A DNA stretch of 64,000 bases from Plazaster borealis (GCA_021014325.1 CM037467.1:10627273-10691272), one strand, 5' to 3'. Shown: positions 45,401 to 56,813, numbered from the stretch's first letter. The notes: generated by a model not told the origin, from the sequence alone. Numbers and translations: made by a program.

Positions 45401-48400
45401 CCTTTCGCCCGATTTCCTACCTTCCGCCCAGGTAGTAGTTAAGAAGCAGGACAGTTCTTTTCAGAACTTGGTAGTCTCCCGAATTCCACAAATCTACTCT
45501 GCAGCAGTAGAATAGTCTCCCGAATCCTGGAATCTACTCCGCAGCAGTAGAATATAGGAAGACAAGTTCTCAAAGAACAAAAATCTACACAACAAAGTAG
45601 ATATACACATGGTGATACCGCAAGCCAAATATACATTGATACCCCACCATGCAATGCCTCCAATCCTATATATTATTGTTGTTGTTGACGTTGTTGTTAT
45701 TGTTTTTGTTGACTTGCAGGACTTGTTGACGAGCAGCAGAAGGTGCGTACAATCACAGCTTTGGCCTTGGCCGCCCTCGCTGAAGCAGCCACCCCTTATG
45801 GTATCGAGTCTTTTGACAGTGTGCTCAAACCGCTGTGGAAGGGTATCAGGCAGCATAGAGGAAAGGTAAGCAATCGGTAAAACCTAGACGTTAAATATTT
45901 CTTACCTGTATATTGGATGATTGTTACCAAAGTGTTGGATATTTCCTTCCGATATCATTGGATATTTCTTAGTTTTATTATTGGATATTTCTTACCTATA
46001 CCTTGGATATTTCTTACCTATACAATGGAAACATTTCTTGCCTAGATACAATGCATATTTCTTACCCATAATATATTGTATATTTCTTATAATGTGTGAT
46101 TTTTCTTATTAACATGTCGGATATTTATTACTTATATACATTGGATCTCTTACTTTCATTCGATATTTTGTTCCTATACATTGGAAATTTTTTACCCAAA
46201 CATTATTTCTTGCCTATGTCATTGATATTTTGTGCCTACATTTTTTAATTTTTTTTTAACCTTTTCTATACTTTTTGATATTTTTTATCAATGCTTTGGA
46301 TATTTCCTATCCATAATTTTCTGTATCATTGATACTCCTTACCTATATCATTGATATTTTTTACCTATACTTTGGATATTTCTTACCTATACTTTGGATA
46401 TTACTTACCTGTATCATTGATATTTCTTACCTATACTTTGGATATTACTTACCTGTATCATTGATATTTCTTACCTATACTTTGGATATTTCTTACCTAT
46501 ACTTTGGATATTACTTACCTGTATCATTGATATTTCTTACCTATACTTTGGATACTTCTTACCTATATCATTGATATTTCTTACCTATACTTTGGATATT
46601 TCTTACCTATACTTTGGATATTACTTACCTGTATCATTGATATTTCTTACCTATACTTTGGATATTTCTGACCTATATCATTGATATTTCTTACCTATAC
46701 TTTGGCTAAATCTTACCTATACTTTGGATATTTCTGACCTATATCGTTGATATTTCTTACCTATACTTTGGATATTTCTTACCTATATCATTGATATTTC
46801 TTACCTATATTGTTGATATTTCTTACCTATACTTTGGATATTTCTGACCTATATCATTGATATTTCTTGCAGGGTTTGGCTGCTTTCCTGAAGGCCATTG
46901 GTTACCTGATCCCTCTGATGGACCCGGAGTACGCCAATTACTACACTAGGGAAGTCATGTTGATCCTCATCCGTGAGTTCCAGTCTCCTGATGAGGAAAT
47001 GAAGAAGATTGTACTCAAGGTATGTTTGGTCTTATTCCCTGTGTACAACACCAATAACAGATATTACACTAAAGTGGGGATCAGACTATTTTTTGTCCTT
47101 CCAGCCTCAGTCTGGTTACATTTCAATTCAATTCATGACACTTGTGTCCTTAAGCAAGACACTTAACCATTATTGCTTCTCTTCACCCAGGAGTACAAAT
47201 GGGTACCGGCGAGAGCTGGGTAGTAACATGCGATGGACTTGCATCCTGTCCAGAGGGAATAGAAATATTCTCAGTTGTTTAATGCCGAGGAAACCGAATA
47301 TAAACACTGGCCTGATGAGCCATACTGGATCGGGACAGACTTTACTAATGAAAGAGGGGGGGTTCCCAACCTTGCTGAGGGTAGTTGCTAATGAATTGTA
47401 TATATTTCTTCTTTGTAGGTGGTGAAGCAGTGCTGCGCTACCGATGGTGTTGAGGCACAGTACATCCGAGACGAAGTGTTACCGTCTTTCTTCAAACATT
47501 TCTGGCAGCACCGGATGGCTCTGGACAGACGTAACTACAGACAGGTAAAAAACAGATTTGAGAAATTTGATTTTAAAATACAATATTACTTGAAGTCAAA
47601 CCTCCTTTGGCCCAATTTCATAGAGCTGCTTAACGGCTGATTTTGTGCTTACTGCAAGAGTTTCCATTTCATAGCGCTGCTAACCGTAAGCACACGACAA
47701 GTCATGCTAGCCTTCCAGTGCTTACTGTATGAAAATGAATGACGTAATAATGCAAATTCATGGTGAACGCGCAAGCTGGCCGCCTAATTTTCTTTCCAAT
47801 CCGTGTGCACGTTTCCATTGTTTGACTTGGTTGAGGGCGGCCTTTGCAAGAGGGGTTTATCTCACCAGAGAGCGTATTCATTTTGAACGGATAATGCAAC
47901 ATGGAAGAATGCTCGTTGCGTGGCGTACACTTTCATTTTTTACACACTACCCACAATGCACTACAGACACAGATTTCCGACCCCCTATTGACTGTTCTCG
48001 TCTTTGAAAACAAAATAATTCACAGTTGGTGGATACGACAGTCGAGCTGGCCAACAAAGTGGGAGCGGCCGAGATCGTGGGACGCATCGTGGACGACTTG
48101 AAGGACGAGGCCGAGCAGTATCGTAAGATGGTGATGGAGACCATCGAGAAGATCATGGGCAACCTGGGAGCATCGGACATCGACTCACGTCTCGAAGAGC
48201 AGCTGATTGACGGCATCCTGTACGCCTTCCAGGAGCAGACGACAGAGGTAAACAAACTGAAACTACACATAGATTAATAGCGATCGATTATAGATTTATC
48301 CTGATTTTATCAGTAAAATGTAACTACATATGCTGTGATCAACTTGCACGTGCAGTTTGTCACACCTGATAATGTGATAATCAAAATGCTTTTTCAAGAA

Positions 48401-51400
48401 CATTTTGGGTTAACACCCTCATTTGGTGCTCGATATGTGGCATGGTGTACCCCCCCCCCCACTCCTATTGTGTCTTCATTTTGTTCTGAAAAATTCAGGA
48501 GTTCTTTAGAAGATTTTACAGGGGGTACTTCTGTACAAGAGGAAAAGAGTGTGTTAAAGTATGTTGACATTTGAGGGGGAAACAGCCTCTGCCACATATT
48601 AGGCATGGTATAAACACCTTGTAGTTGTTTTAAAATTGTTTACATCTAACCAAGTTTTAATGAAATTTTTTTAAAATAAAATTCAATTCTGATTTTTTTA
48701 ATAACTTTTGTTTTTGCCCTTTTTTGGAATCCAGGACTCGGTGATGTTGAACGGTTTTGGCACCGTCGTGAATGCCCTGGGCAAACGAGTCAAGCCGTAC
48801 CTGCCGCAGATCTGCGGTACCATCCTGTGGCGGTTGAACAACAAGGCCGCCAAGGTGCGCCAGCAGGCGGCAGATCTCATCTCCAGAATCGCCGTCGTCA
48901 TGAGAACCTGTCAGGAGGTAAGATTCCACGGAGGGTCGGTTTTCACAAAGCACTAAGATTCATCTTAAGATGAGTTGTCAGTATTTACCATAGTGATTTG
49001 TATTGTGACATCACACTTTGCTTAGCAATTAGGATTTATTTGAAGTTAAGATAGCGCTTTTTTGAAATCAAGCCCTGGACTCCTGGTTTTTCCTTGGATC
49101 TCTCGGAGAAAGAATAAGGGAGCGTTTTGTGAAGCCCCAATTCTCACACAACAGAACGCTTCTGCTCAAAGGTCATTTTTACAAACTCTCTAATCGCCTT
49201 GAAGATTTCATTTTAGAGCATAATAAGTTGGAAAAAATGTCTTGCTTATTGAATTTCCTTTCATGTAATCCGAGAATCATTGAGATTTGGCCAAGAAATG
49301 TTCCAAGTTCTTGGTCTTCGTTTCCTCAGTGTGTTCTGTAGACCCCAAAACTTGTTTGTACACAACCATAAGGTGCTCTGTAGGTGTTTGGCATGTCAGA
49401 TCTTTCCCTCTCCAAGTTGAAGGGATTGCATAATAGCAACCTTATTTGATTTTACCATCATTGGAAAGATCCGATCTTTCTCTTTCCAACCATAGTAAGC
49501 TTGGGTATGAAGGCTGAACACGGACAGAACTGTAGCCTTTTAACAAATGGCCTTTGTGCTCGGGCTTCAGTGCTTTTTGTTTTGTTATCTTGGTCTAGCC
49601 ATTGGGGCTAAAGAAGGGTAAAGGTGCACAGTCGCCTAAAGTCGCCATTGGGGCTGAAAGGGTTAATGGGTTTGTTAGACTTTTTGTAGCAAATTTAACA
49701 GCAAGTTTCATGGACACTTGTTCCCCCTGTTCAGTGATTTTTCGGCCATGAAATGATCTGTCACTCATGGTTGTTTTTTCCTCTCAATCTTTCTTCAGGA
49801 GAAACTGATGGGTCATCTTGGGGTGGTCTTGTACGAGTACCTCGGTGAGGAGTACCCCGAGGTATTGGGGAGCATCCTCGGCGCCCTCAAGTCCATCGTC
49901 AACGTCATCGGGATGCACAAGATGACACCGCCAATCAAGGATCTACTACCGCGGCTGACACCGATCCTCAAAAACAGGTAATGAGAAAAATGTCACATAC
50001 ATGGTCGCTGGTCGTCCAAGGTCGTCCCAATTTTTCAGTTTCAGAACATTTTGATTTCCGACAAAAAGACAGAAATGAAACAGTTCTGGCATAAGGCATG
50101 TCATGGTCGGGTGGTTAAGAGCACCGGTCTCAAGCTCTAGTGTTTCTGATCAGTAGAGTGTGGGTTCCAGTCCTGGTCGTGGCACTTGTGCCGTAGAGCA
50201 AGATACTTTACCAAAATTGTTTTGTCCATCAGATGGGACATCAAGCCGTAGGTCCCTCGTGCTAGGATTGGTAGTCTACGTAAAACAAACCAGGGCTCGA
50301 TTTCACAAAGCACTAAGATTCATCTTAAGATGAGTTTTCAATATCACCATAGTGATTTGAATTGTGACATTACACTTTGCTTAGCGATTAAGAGTGATTG
50401 GGAGTAAAGATCAGTCTTAGCTCTTTGTGAAATCAAGCCTGAACACTTATTGCGGAAGAGGGCAGTGCTAACCCCGGTGTTTCTGGTTCACATAGCAAGC
50501 AACCCTTGTTTACAGGTTTCCTCAGGCTTGCGAAACTACAGCGAGTCTAGAATAAATGAGGAACCCAGAACTGCCTAGCCATTTTTTCAGTAGTTTTCCT
50601 GTCAGAACAAACCTAGTCCTCTTCTAGTGTTCCAAAAAACACTGAATAAAAATCAGAGAGAATTTCTCAGGTTACACTATAAATTTATTGTTTAAATATA
50701 TACACCATTTTTCATATCTTTCTTGCTTAATTTTTTATTTTTCAACAGACATGAGAAAGTCCAGGAGAACTGTATTGATCTTGTTGGTCGTATCGCTGAC
50801 CGCGGAGCTGAGTACGTCTCGGCCCGTGAGTGGATGAGGATCTGCTTTGAGCTCCTGGAACTCCTGAAGGCTCACAAGAAAGCCATCAGAAGAGCGACGG
50901 TCAACACCTTCGGCTACATTGCTAAGGCTATCGGGTGAGTAACCAAACCTTTTGTGATCGACTCTTGGGTCCGAGAATTCCCCGTACATTGCTATAGACT
51001 GTGCAAGTCTTGCGCATATTCAAACTTCCGGGACCAATGTGGTCTCAACCCTTCCGGGACCATTGTGGTCCCAACCATATGGAGTTTTACGTGGGCGGGA
51101 TTTTGTTTTGTCAATTATTTTAGTTTAACGTAGCTTATTGCCAATATGAAAGTAAAACCAATTCAACAAATAGCGGAAACAAAACGAGAATAAGACTTGA
51201 CCTCCGTTTCCAGTTACTTGTAAAGAATTAAGAATGCTGCCCAACTGACGGGCATGTTGTCATTAAACCTATGTGATAGACGCACACATTCAGGCATGAT
51301 TGGCAAATGGGGTTTCTAACAAAAAGCATCCTCGTCCCAAGTTTTAATTTTGTTTCAATGTTAATTAGAACAAATTGTTTGTATTATAACAACTTGCTAT

Positions 51401-53744
51401 GGGTATTTTCATTTTTCAAGAGTTTTGTATAAATATAGTTTTAAAAGAAGGATTGATTTCATAAAAAATTTAGTCTTCGTTCAAGTTTGTTCTCGTTTTC
51501 CATATGCACGAGACTTGCACACTCTATAACGTGTGGAGGACATAAAATCGCACTATAACATTCCTGATTCGCATGACACTTGCAGTGTTATACTATTTGT
51601 TAGTTTTGTAGCTTCCTTCCAGTGAGAATTAACTTTTTGATTTCTATATTTCAGACCCCACGATGTCCTGGCCACGCTGCTGAACAATCTGAAGGTGCAG
51701 GAGCGTCAGAATCGCGTGTGCACCACCGTGGCCATCGCCATCGTTGCCGAGACCTGCTCCCCGTTCACGGTCCTCCCCGCGTTGATGAACGAGTACCGCG
51801 TGCCCGAGCTCAACGTGCAGAACGGTGTCCTGAAGTCGCTGTCCTTCTTGTTTGAGTACATCGGGGAGATGGGGAAAGATTACATCTACGCTGTGACTCC
51901 GCTACTAGAGGATGCGCTGATGGACAGGTAGGACTTTTAACCACAACAAATATTGCTAAGCAAATTTGATAATAAGCGCTTATCAGAGGAGGGGACCAGT
52001 GGAAAGACAGTACATTTCAAATTACTGTAGCTGGTAACCAATTTTCCGCAAAGTGGAGAACAAGTTTGCCTAGCAAATTTTGTTTTTATGAAAAACAGAG
52101 GCTGATATCATGGAGCTGTTAAGCAAAACAAAGTTGCTCACCAATTATTTTTTTCTAGTAAGTAGAAATTAGCAGCCGGAGCCAGTCACAAACAATACCA
52201 CACAAAGAGGTTTCTTGTATAGAGCTTGATTTTGTGGAGTTTACCAACTCTAGGTTGACCACCAAAGTGCTGGCTAGCTCAAGTGATGGTTAGCTCAAAG
52301 TTGTCGACCAGTGGGAGACTTTCGGGGACACAAGGTGGCAGCAGATCTGTTAATCTGGGAAATGTGCACACACTCAGAACTTCGGCGTGTCGTGGCCGAG
52401 CGGATAAGAGCACCGAAGTCAAGCTCTGGTGTTTCTGTTAAGCAGAGTGTGGGTTTGAGTCCCGGTTGCGGCACTTGTGTCCTTAAGCAAGACACTTAAC
52501 CATTATTGCTGCGTCCTTCGGATTGGACGTAAAGCTGTTGGTCCCGTGTGTTGTGTAATGCACGTAAAAGAACCCAGTGCACTTATCGAAAAGAGAAGGG
52601 GTTCGCCCCGGTGTTTCTTGTTTGATCAGCAGCATAATGCGCCACAGCACCTTGTAAACCATTACATGGTGCTATGTAAAGGAATTGGTCTCATACTTCA
52701 AATGTAGCTCCACAATACCTTCTAGGAAAATACTGAATGTTGAAGCGCCTTGAGCATAACTGAGTGACGCTATATAAGAAGCCACTATTATAAACATCGT
52801 GAACATTAACCATGTATCTGCTTTCACCCATCATCTTGAAATCCCAAGGAATATATTTGTCATAATACCATCTCTATTTTGTTGACAAACTATTGAATAG
52901 GTTTGAATATTTGTAAACATTTTTTATAATATTGACCTTTATCTGGGTTTTGTTTGGTTTTTGCAGAGACCTCGTCCACAGGCAGACGGCGTGCGCCGCC
53001 ATCAAGCATATGTCTTTGGGAGTCTTCGGTTTCGGCTGTGAGGACGCCCTCGTTCATCTTCTGAACTTCGTCTGGCCCAACATCTTTGAGACGTCACCCC
53101 ACGTCATCCAGGCCGTAATGGACTCCATTGAAGGGCTACGCGTGGGCCTTGGGGCCAACAAGATGCTACAGTACGCACTTCAGGTAAGAACTAACGTGCT
53201 TGTATACTCCCCAGGGAGCCGGACTGGGTTATGGAGTTAAATAAATGGCCCAGTGACCGGGGTTTTTAATGATCAAGTGCCTTGAATGTCAAAATTAGTG
53301 GTTACTGGCGGCTGGCACTAAAAATGTCCATTATTATAAGTTGTATTTTAGGCCTGAAACCACTGTTTAGGGACTATAACCATCTGTGAAAAATTTTATC
53401 TTTCAACTCGTCGCCGAGTTGAATGGAACATTTCATCTTTCAACTTGTTTAAAACCATTTTCACCATTGCACTCATAAACATTCATTATTTGTATTCTAG
53501 AGGGTAGAAATAAATTTACTCTTCCGTTAAAACCGTTAAATGTTTTATCCCTCTAACCAATACTATCGCTGTTCTGTCTCTCCAGGGTTTGTTCCACCCA
53601 GCGAGGAAGGTCCGTGACGTCTACTGGAAGATTTACAACACGTTGTACATCGGTGCGCAAGATTCACTGGTAGCCGGCTACCCGCGGGTCCCCAACGATG
53701 AGAAGAACCAGTACGTGCGGTACGAGCTAGAATACTTCTTGTAA
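33427..53744 (+). CDS. SF3B1: SF3B1, U2 snRNP splicing factor 3B subunit 1, complete
   Basis: 22 coding exons: 33427-33454, 34720-34922, 35648-35740, 36517-36634, 39574-39647, 40277-40444, 41017-41272, 41725-41940, 43195-43313, 43787-43984, 44214-44495, 44818-45175, 45720-45865, 46873-47019, 47419-47544, 48026-48247, 48735-48917, 49799-49977, 50749-50934, 51655-51927, 52967-53183, 53586-53744. All phases join, giving 1316 residues (human 1304). SF3B1 is the HEAT-repeat scaffold of SF3b in U2 snRNP. It clamps the branch-site helix, holds the bulged adenosine with PHF5A, and contacts U2AF2 through N-terminal tryptophan motifs. The N terminus (1-385) is diverged except for TP and WD motifs. From about residue 386 on it is close to the human protein. 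The stretch encoded by exon 21 ([20 protein letters not shown]) and the C-terminal end (RYELEYFL) differ most. Start ATGGCGG is preceded by CAATCAAG. Confidence 0.97.
33668..34023. repeat. Inverted minisatellite (CAACTCGTACGC units) in SF3B1 intron 1
   Basis: The left arm holds about nine 16-bp units of the type CAACTCGTACGCCCAC. The right arm (about 33842-34000) holds the same units inverted. Outer 23-bp ends GTGTGCTAGCACGAATACAG / complement enclose both arrays, as in a foldback transposon. CG-rich and able to form a stem of about 170 bp. Confidence 0.85.
35352..35534. mobile_element. MITE, GGGCCC family
   Basis: The left end is degraded (TTATGGAGCTTTATA). The right end AGCAGCTCTATGAAATTGGG plus CCC is intact. 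In SF3B1 intron 2. Confidence 0.65.
36233..36455 (-). mobile_element. TTAA-flanked MITE family T1, truncated
   Basis: TTAA then AGGGATTGTATACGTTTGGT, running to the central CTGCAGTATAACGCTTC block and breaking off before the second half. In SF3B1 intron 3, ending about 60 bp before exon 4. Confidence 0.7.
39770..39960 (+). mobile_element. tRNA-derived SINE, family S1
   Basis: Head GGGCTAGATAGCTCAGTTGG with decayed B box, then CTCTAGTCAATTTTTCTTTG. Upstream ATTCACAAAATAGGG and CCGCCAACATTA match the complement of 5015-5060. In SF3B1 intron 5. Confidence 0.65.
40277..41940 (+). other. SF3B1: SF3B1 exons 6-8: tryptophan (ULM) and TP-repeat region
   Basis: These exons encode seven tryptophan-centred motifs: RRRWDQ, STWEQ, SRWDETP, RVWDNTP, NRWDETP, GWAETP and SRWDETP. 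Between them are many TP dipeptides, including a run of four near-identical HxTPG units (residues about 275-295). In human SF3B1 such motifs are ligands for UHM domains (U2AF2, SPF45, PUF60), and the TP sites are phosphorylated. The HATPG run is locally duplicated at DNA level (GGGTCACGCCACGCC units). Confidence 0.85.
41965..42257 (+). repeat. Dispersed repeat with internal duplication
   Basis: GTCGACCCTCGTTATAGAGA to TTGTTATAACGAGAGTCGAC. Ends are inverted. A segment of about 105 bp (GGTTCTGCTTTATAAAGAGT to GCTGTCCTCTTATAAC) is tandemly doubled. A single-unit copy lies at 253-385. In SF3B1 intron 8. Confidence 0.7.
42288..42720 (+). repeat. Tandem repeat of about 113 bp
   Basis: Units starting near 42288, 42401 and 42512, plus a decayed fourth, share GGTGATGTAGAGAGTCTGTA, TAACACCCAGGAGGTTCAG and CTAGACCAAGGGGAGACCCA. 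Related sequence flanks the SINE at 55301-55672. In SF3B1 intron 8. Confidence 0.75.
42783..43162 (+). mobile_element. TTAA-flanked MITE family T1, full length
   Basis: TTAA, AGGGTCCATATACGTTTGGT on the left, CCAAACGTATACACTCCTT then TTAA on the right. It ends 32 bp before SF3B1 exon 9, so its right end supplies the branch-point neighbourhood of intron 8. Confidence 0.75.
44818..45865 (+). other. SF3B1: SF3B1 exons 12-13: HEAT repeats with hotspot residues
   Basis: By alignment with the human protein, residues equivalent to E622, R625, N626, H662, K666 and K700 are all present, at 634, 637, 638, 674, 678 and 712 here, a constant offset of 12. They lie in [21 protein letters not shown] and DEQQKVRT. 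These line the branch-site binding surface and are the recurrently mutated sites in human leukaemia and melanoma. Confidence 0.9.
45905..46866 (+). repeat. 22-bp minisatellite filling SF3B1 intron 13
   Basis: About 40 units alternate between TTACCTATACTTTGGATATT-TC and TTACCTATATCATTGATATT-TC. They begin within 40 bp of the 5' splice site (45866) and run into the 3' splice site: the last unit becomes GATATTTCTTGCAG. The first 400 bp are degenerate, the rest nearly uniform, implying recent homogenisation. Confidence 0.9.
47126..47220 (+). mobile_element. S2 SINE fragment
   Basis: ATGACACTTGTGTCCTTAAG to CTTCACCCAGGAGTACAAAT, lacking the head. In SF3B1 intron 14. Confidence 0.6.
48931..49077. 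mobile_element. MITE, CAGGGCTCGATTTCACAAAG family, copy 1
   Basis: Contains TTTCACAAAGCACTAAGATT and TCTTAAGATGAGTT and ends GAAATCAAGCCCTG. It begins about 13 bp after the SF3B1 exon 17 donor. Matches the copy at 50291-50441. Confidence 0.65.
50095..50520 (+). mobile_element. S2 SINE interrupted by a MITE
   Basis: Head CATGTCATGGTCGGGTGGTT with B box GGTTCCAGTCC. It runs to CGTAAAACAAAC, then resumes after the insert with ACACTTATTGCGGAAGAGGG and CCCCGGTGTTTCTGG. Confidence 0.7.
50291..50441. mobile_element. MITE, CAGGGCTCGATTTCACAAAG family, nested in SINE
   Basis: Inverted ends CAGGGCTCGATTTCACAAAG / complement of CTTTGTGAAATCAAGCCTG. It is inserted in the S2 SINE of SF3B1 intron 18. Confidence 0.75.
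50993..51528. mobile_element. Inverted-repeat element in SF3B1 intron 19
   Basis: Left end TATAGACTGTGCAAGTCTTG, right end complement of TATAGAGTGTGCAAGTCTCG, about 27-bp inverted repeats. Related ends occur at 28489-28550 and 57565-58060. 536 bp, no convincing ORF. Confidence 0.75.
52388..52796 (+). mobile_element. tRNA-derived SINE, family S2 (long-tail subtype), full length
   Basis: Head GTCGTGGCCGAGCGGATAAG with B box GTTTGAGTCCC. Body CTTAAGCAAGACACTTAACC, GGTTCGCCCCGGTGTTTC. Tail GACGCTATATAAGAAGCC and TATTAT. In SF3B1 intron 20. Confidence 0.85.
53196..53285 (+). mobile_element. S2 SINE 3' fragment
   Basis: GTATACTCCCCAGGGAGCC and AAATGGCCCAGTGACCGGGG match the S2 tail region. In SF3B1 intron 21. 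Confidence 0.5.
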
Positions 53745-53812
53745 ATGTCACTCTTCGCAGGCATTGATCGTGTGGAGAAAAGAAAAGTCCAGTAAGGTTA
53801 TTTCATCCTTTG

Positions 53813-53992
53813 GGACAGCTGCTTCGAAGGCACATAAATTTGCTTAGCACGGATAAATCATGCTTAGCAGAAACCAGTTACCAGGCAAAATACCAGGTGA
53901 TGTGTGTTGCCTGTGACCGGTGCCCTGCTAATTTTTTTCGCTTAGCGGTTTAATTTCCTAAGCATTCTTGCAACTTTATGGAAGTGAGCCCT
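53813..53992. mobile_element. MITE, GGGCCC family, old copy
   Basis: Ends are degraded (GACAGCTGCTTCGAAGGCAC to ATGGAAGTGAGCCC). The interior keeps CCAGTTACCAGGCAAAATAC. It starts 70 bp after the SF3B1 stop, so it lies in the 3' UTR. Confidence 0.55.
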
Positions 53993-54152
53993 GGGCCCAA
54001 TTTTATAAAGCTGTTGAAGCACAAAAAGGTGCTAAGCTCAGAAAATTCTTGCTTAGCAGAGTGCTCTGTGATGTAAAACTGCTCAAGACTGGTATCCTGC
54101 TTAAAAAAAGGTTAAGCAAATTTGTTTTTCCATTAGCTTTGTGGAAACTCTG
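53993..54152. mobile_element. MITE, GGGCCC family, adjacent copy
   Basis: GGGCCCAATTTTATAAAGCT at the left end directly abuts the preceding copy. The right end is decayed. Confidence 0.6.
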
Positions 54153-54810
54153 ATTTCCAAATGGGACTGTCCGCTACTTTTAGGGTAAAAATTAACCAGC
54201 CTTGGGCTATTTTCGTTACGGATGGAATGTAAATGTGTAAATGATGAAACAATGTCAATCTAACGTACTACGAACAAACAACGTTTCGTCGGCTCAGGAC
54301 TATAACGTCGTTAGTTCAGTTTGCATGGATTTCATAAAAAATTGCTTTAGCACATTTCGGAGCTTAAGGTAAATGGAGTTGATTGATCGAGAGTAGTCTC
54401 CATTGTAATTGTAAAAAACCAAAAAAAACATTCACAACATTCATTTGTAGATTTTGAATTATTGTTTCAAATGTATTGGCATTTTTCATTTATCGTTCTT
54501 GGCTTTTGATTGCAATTAACGACCTTATAGCACTGAGCTGACGTGTTTTTTTCTTGCGGCTGTTTTGTTCAAAGATTTAAAAACAATTGATATGATAAAT
54601 ATTACTCTTTTTAAATATGGGGAGAAAAGATCTTTGGAATCCAGAACTGTGATAACATTGTCCCAATTTTGTAAAATTTGTAAGCACACGAATGTGGTAA
54701 GCACAGAAATACAGTGCTTAGCAGAAAGAGGTTAATGGCCATAGGTAGGGGTTTTGTTTTTTTGAGGGGGATGTTCCTGAAGCCTTGGGGTGGAAATGGC
54801 ACACAGCAAA

Positions 54811-54981
54811 GGGCCCAATTTCATAAAGCTGTTTAGCAGAAAATACTTCATATAAAAATGTCTTTGCTAAGCAAAAATTGAGTAGGGCACCAGTCGCAAC
54901 AATGTAAACCAGTTCCTGTTAAGCAAGATTTTTCTTTGCTTAGCAAGTTTTGGTGCTGACAGGCTTTATGAAATTGAGCCC
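54811..54981. mobile_element. MITE, GGGCCC family
   Basis: GGGCCCAATTTCATAAAGCT to GGCTTTATGAAATTGAGCCC, well preserved. Confidence 0.75.
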
Positions 54982-55300
54982 TGGTGTTTTAGGAGAGGAA
55001 ACTTTAAAAATGTGTACATACAATTTACACAGGCTCTTTTGTTCATGTTTTAGTTTTATCACAAGAACGTGTACGAAACTGTCGGGGTACTTGTAACTTT
55101 TGTTTGTTTTTCTTTGTAAATGTGTATTGAGACCTACCTACTATTATCAGGCCTGGGGTTTGGTCAGGATTTTTCTTTGATATCCTTGCACCTTCAGATT
55201 TTAGAGACAAAAATCTTCACAGAGATGAAAGATGGGGGGGGGGGGCTTGTTATGACCAAACCTTCAATTTATCTGTTTGAAATGATGTAGAGAGTATGGG

Positions 55301-55672
55301 GGTGTCGCGGCTGAGCGGTTAAGTGCATCGGCCTCAAGTTCTGAGTCTGAGTCATCAGGTTGTGGGTTCAAATCCCGGTCATGACACCTGTGTCCTTGAG
55401 CAAGACACTTAACTATAATTGCTTCTCTTCACCCAGGGGGTAAATGGGTACCATATGAGGGCCAGAGAGATGGTTCTTGCGATTGATTTAGCTTGGTTGG
55501 TGCACTACATAATTTGGCAGCACAGGCTGTACACTCACAAGGGTGCTGGGATGGTTTAAGGAATAAAATAAATGGCCCAGTGACCAGGAGTAATAATGTT
55601 GGAGCGCCATGAGCGTCGGATTTGAGCGCTATATATTTTAAGCCATTATTATATTATTATTAAACCTCTAGA
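55301..55672 (+). mobile_element. tRNA-derived SINE, family S2, full length
   Basis: Head GGTGTCGCGGCTGAGCGGTT with B box GGTTCAAATCCC. Body CTTGAGCAAGACACTTAACT. Tail GAGCGCTATATATTTTAAGC then repeated ATTATT. It splits a copy of the 113-bp repeat seen at 42288-42720. Confidence 0.8.
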
Positions 55673-56082
55673 TTGTTTCATCCTGTAAAATTCAGGGGGC
55701 TTCATCTCTAACCATGAAGATACTTATCAAGTTTTCAGAATCTGTCATTTGTATACAATCTCACACCTGTATTATATTTTGTTCATTGGTGACACGATCA
55801 TTGACATTCATTGTTCAATTTAACATTCTGTTATCTATGTTTTAATGTGCGTGCGATTTACTAGGGGGAGCGTTGTCTACAAGCTTTGCTTCTAAACACT
55901 AACCCTTCCTTGATCCTCCAAAATCCTTTTCATGAATTGGAAGATTGTGGGGGATTGACGTTTGTAGGGCCGAATGACAATTGCGCATCACTGGACCAGG
56001 CATACCAATCTTATCCAAGTCCAAACATGTTGGTGTGGAGTGACATAGGAAAGGAGGATATTGGAGAATTGAGGTCACATGG

Positions 56083-56275
56083 GGTCCCGGATTTCGTAAA
56101 GCTATTAAGCAGAAAATACTGCTGAGCAAAATTTATTTTCTAAGCAAAAAATGAGTGGGCACCAGTCGAAACAATGTTAACTGTATGCAGTGGTGGCTGG
56201 TGACCTGCTTCTGCTTAGCAGTATTTGTTTGTGCTTAGCAAGGTTTTCTGCTTACAGGCTTTATGAAATTGGGCC
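56083..56275. mobile_element. MITE, GGGCCC family
   Basis: GGTCCCGGATTTCGTAAAGC to GGCTTTATGAAATTGGGCCC. The interior has GGTGGCTGGTGACCTGCTTC. Confidence 0.7.
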
Positions 56276-56813
56276 CCTGTTGGCTAAAAGGCCTAGAGAG
56301 TGAGGGTGGATCTTTCTACAGTACAGTGTCACATTTTTTGTTTTGCATCCATTGTTTAAATCTATTTTATATTAGCAGTAAGATTGTATTCTTGTATTTG
56401 ATCTTCTTTGATTGGTATTGTCATCATTGTTTTGATACTGTCGAAAATAAATGAACGAACCTGACCCCTTTGTCAGGTTGGGGTTGTATTAAAGGGGGGT
56501 GCCATAAAACCCACTCATTAGGAGAAGCAGAAATTTCATAGTATTGGTGTCTGTATAAATACTTATATGAGGTTTCTTGTCATGAATTGATTTATTTTAA
56601 ACATTGTATGCTATTTTGTTGTACTTTTTGGCGACCAAAAGCTCTGTTCATTACAAATAAAAACATCAGATAAATTCGGTGGGGGTTTGTTTTTATATTT
56701 CCTAGTGTTGGATACTTCCTACTATCTAATTTCCGATTTCTTTTGCATTCAGAAAAAAACGGTGAAGTTAAAAGAACAACTCAATTCAATTCAAAAAACT
56801 TTATTTATGCTTA

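Noticed and set aside
46329..46574. Open frame with repeated [15 protein letters not shown]
   Set aside because: It is a translation of the 22-bp intronic minisatellite, not a protein.
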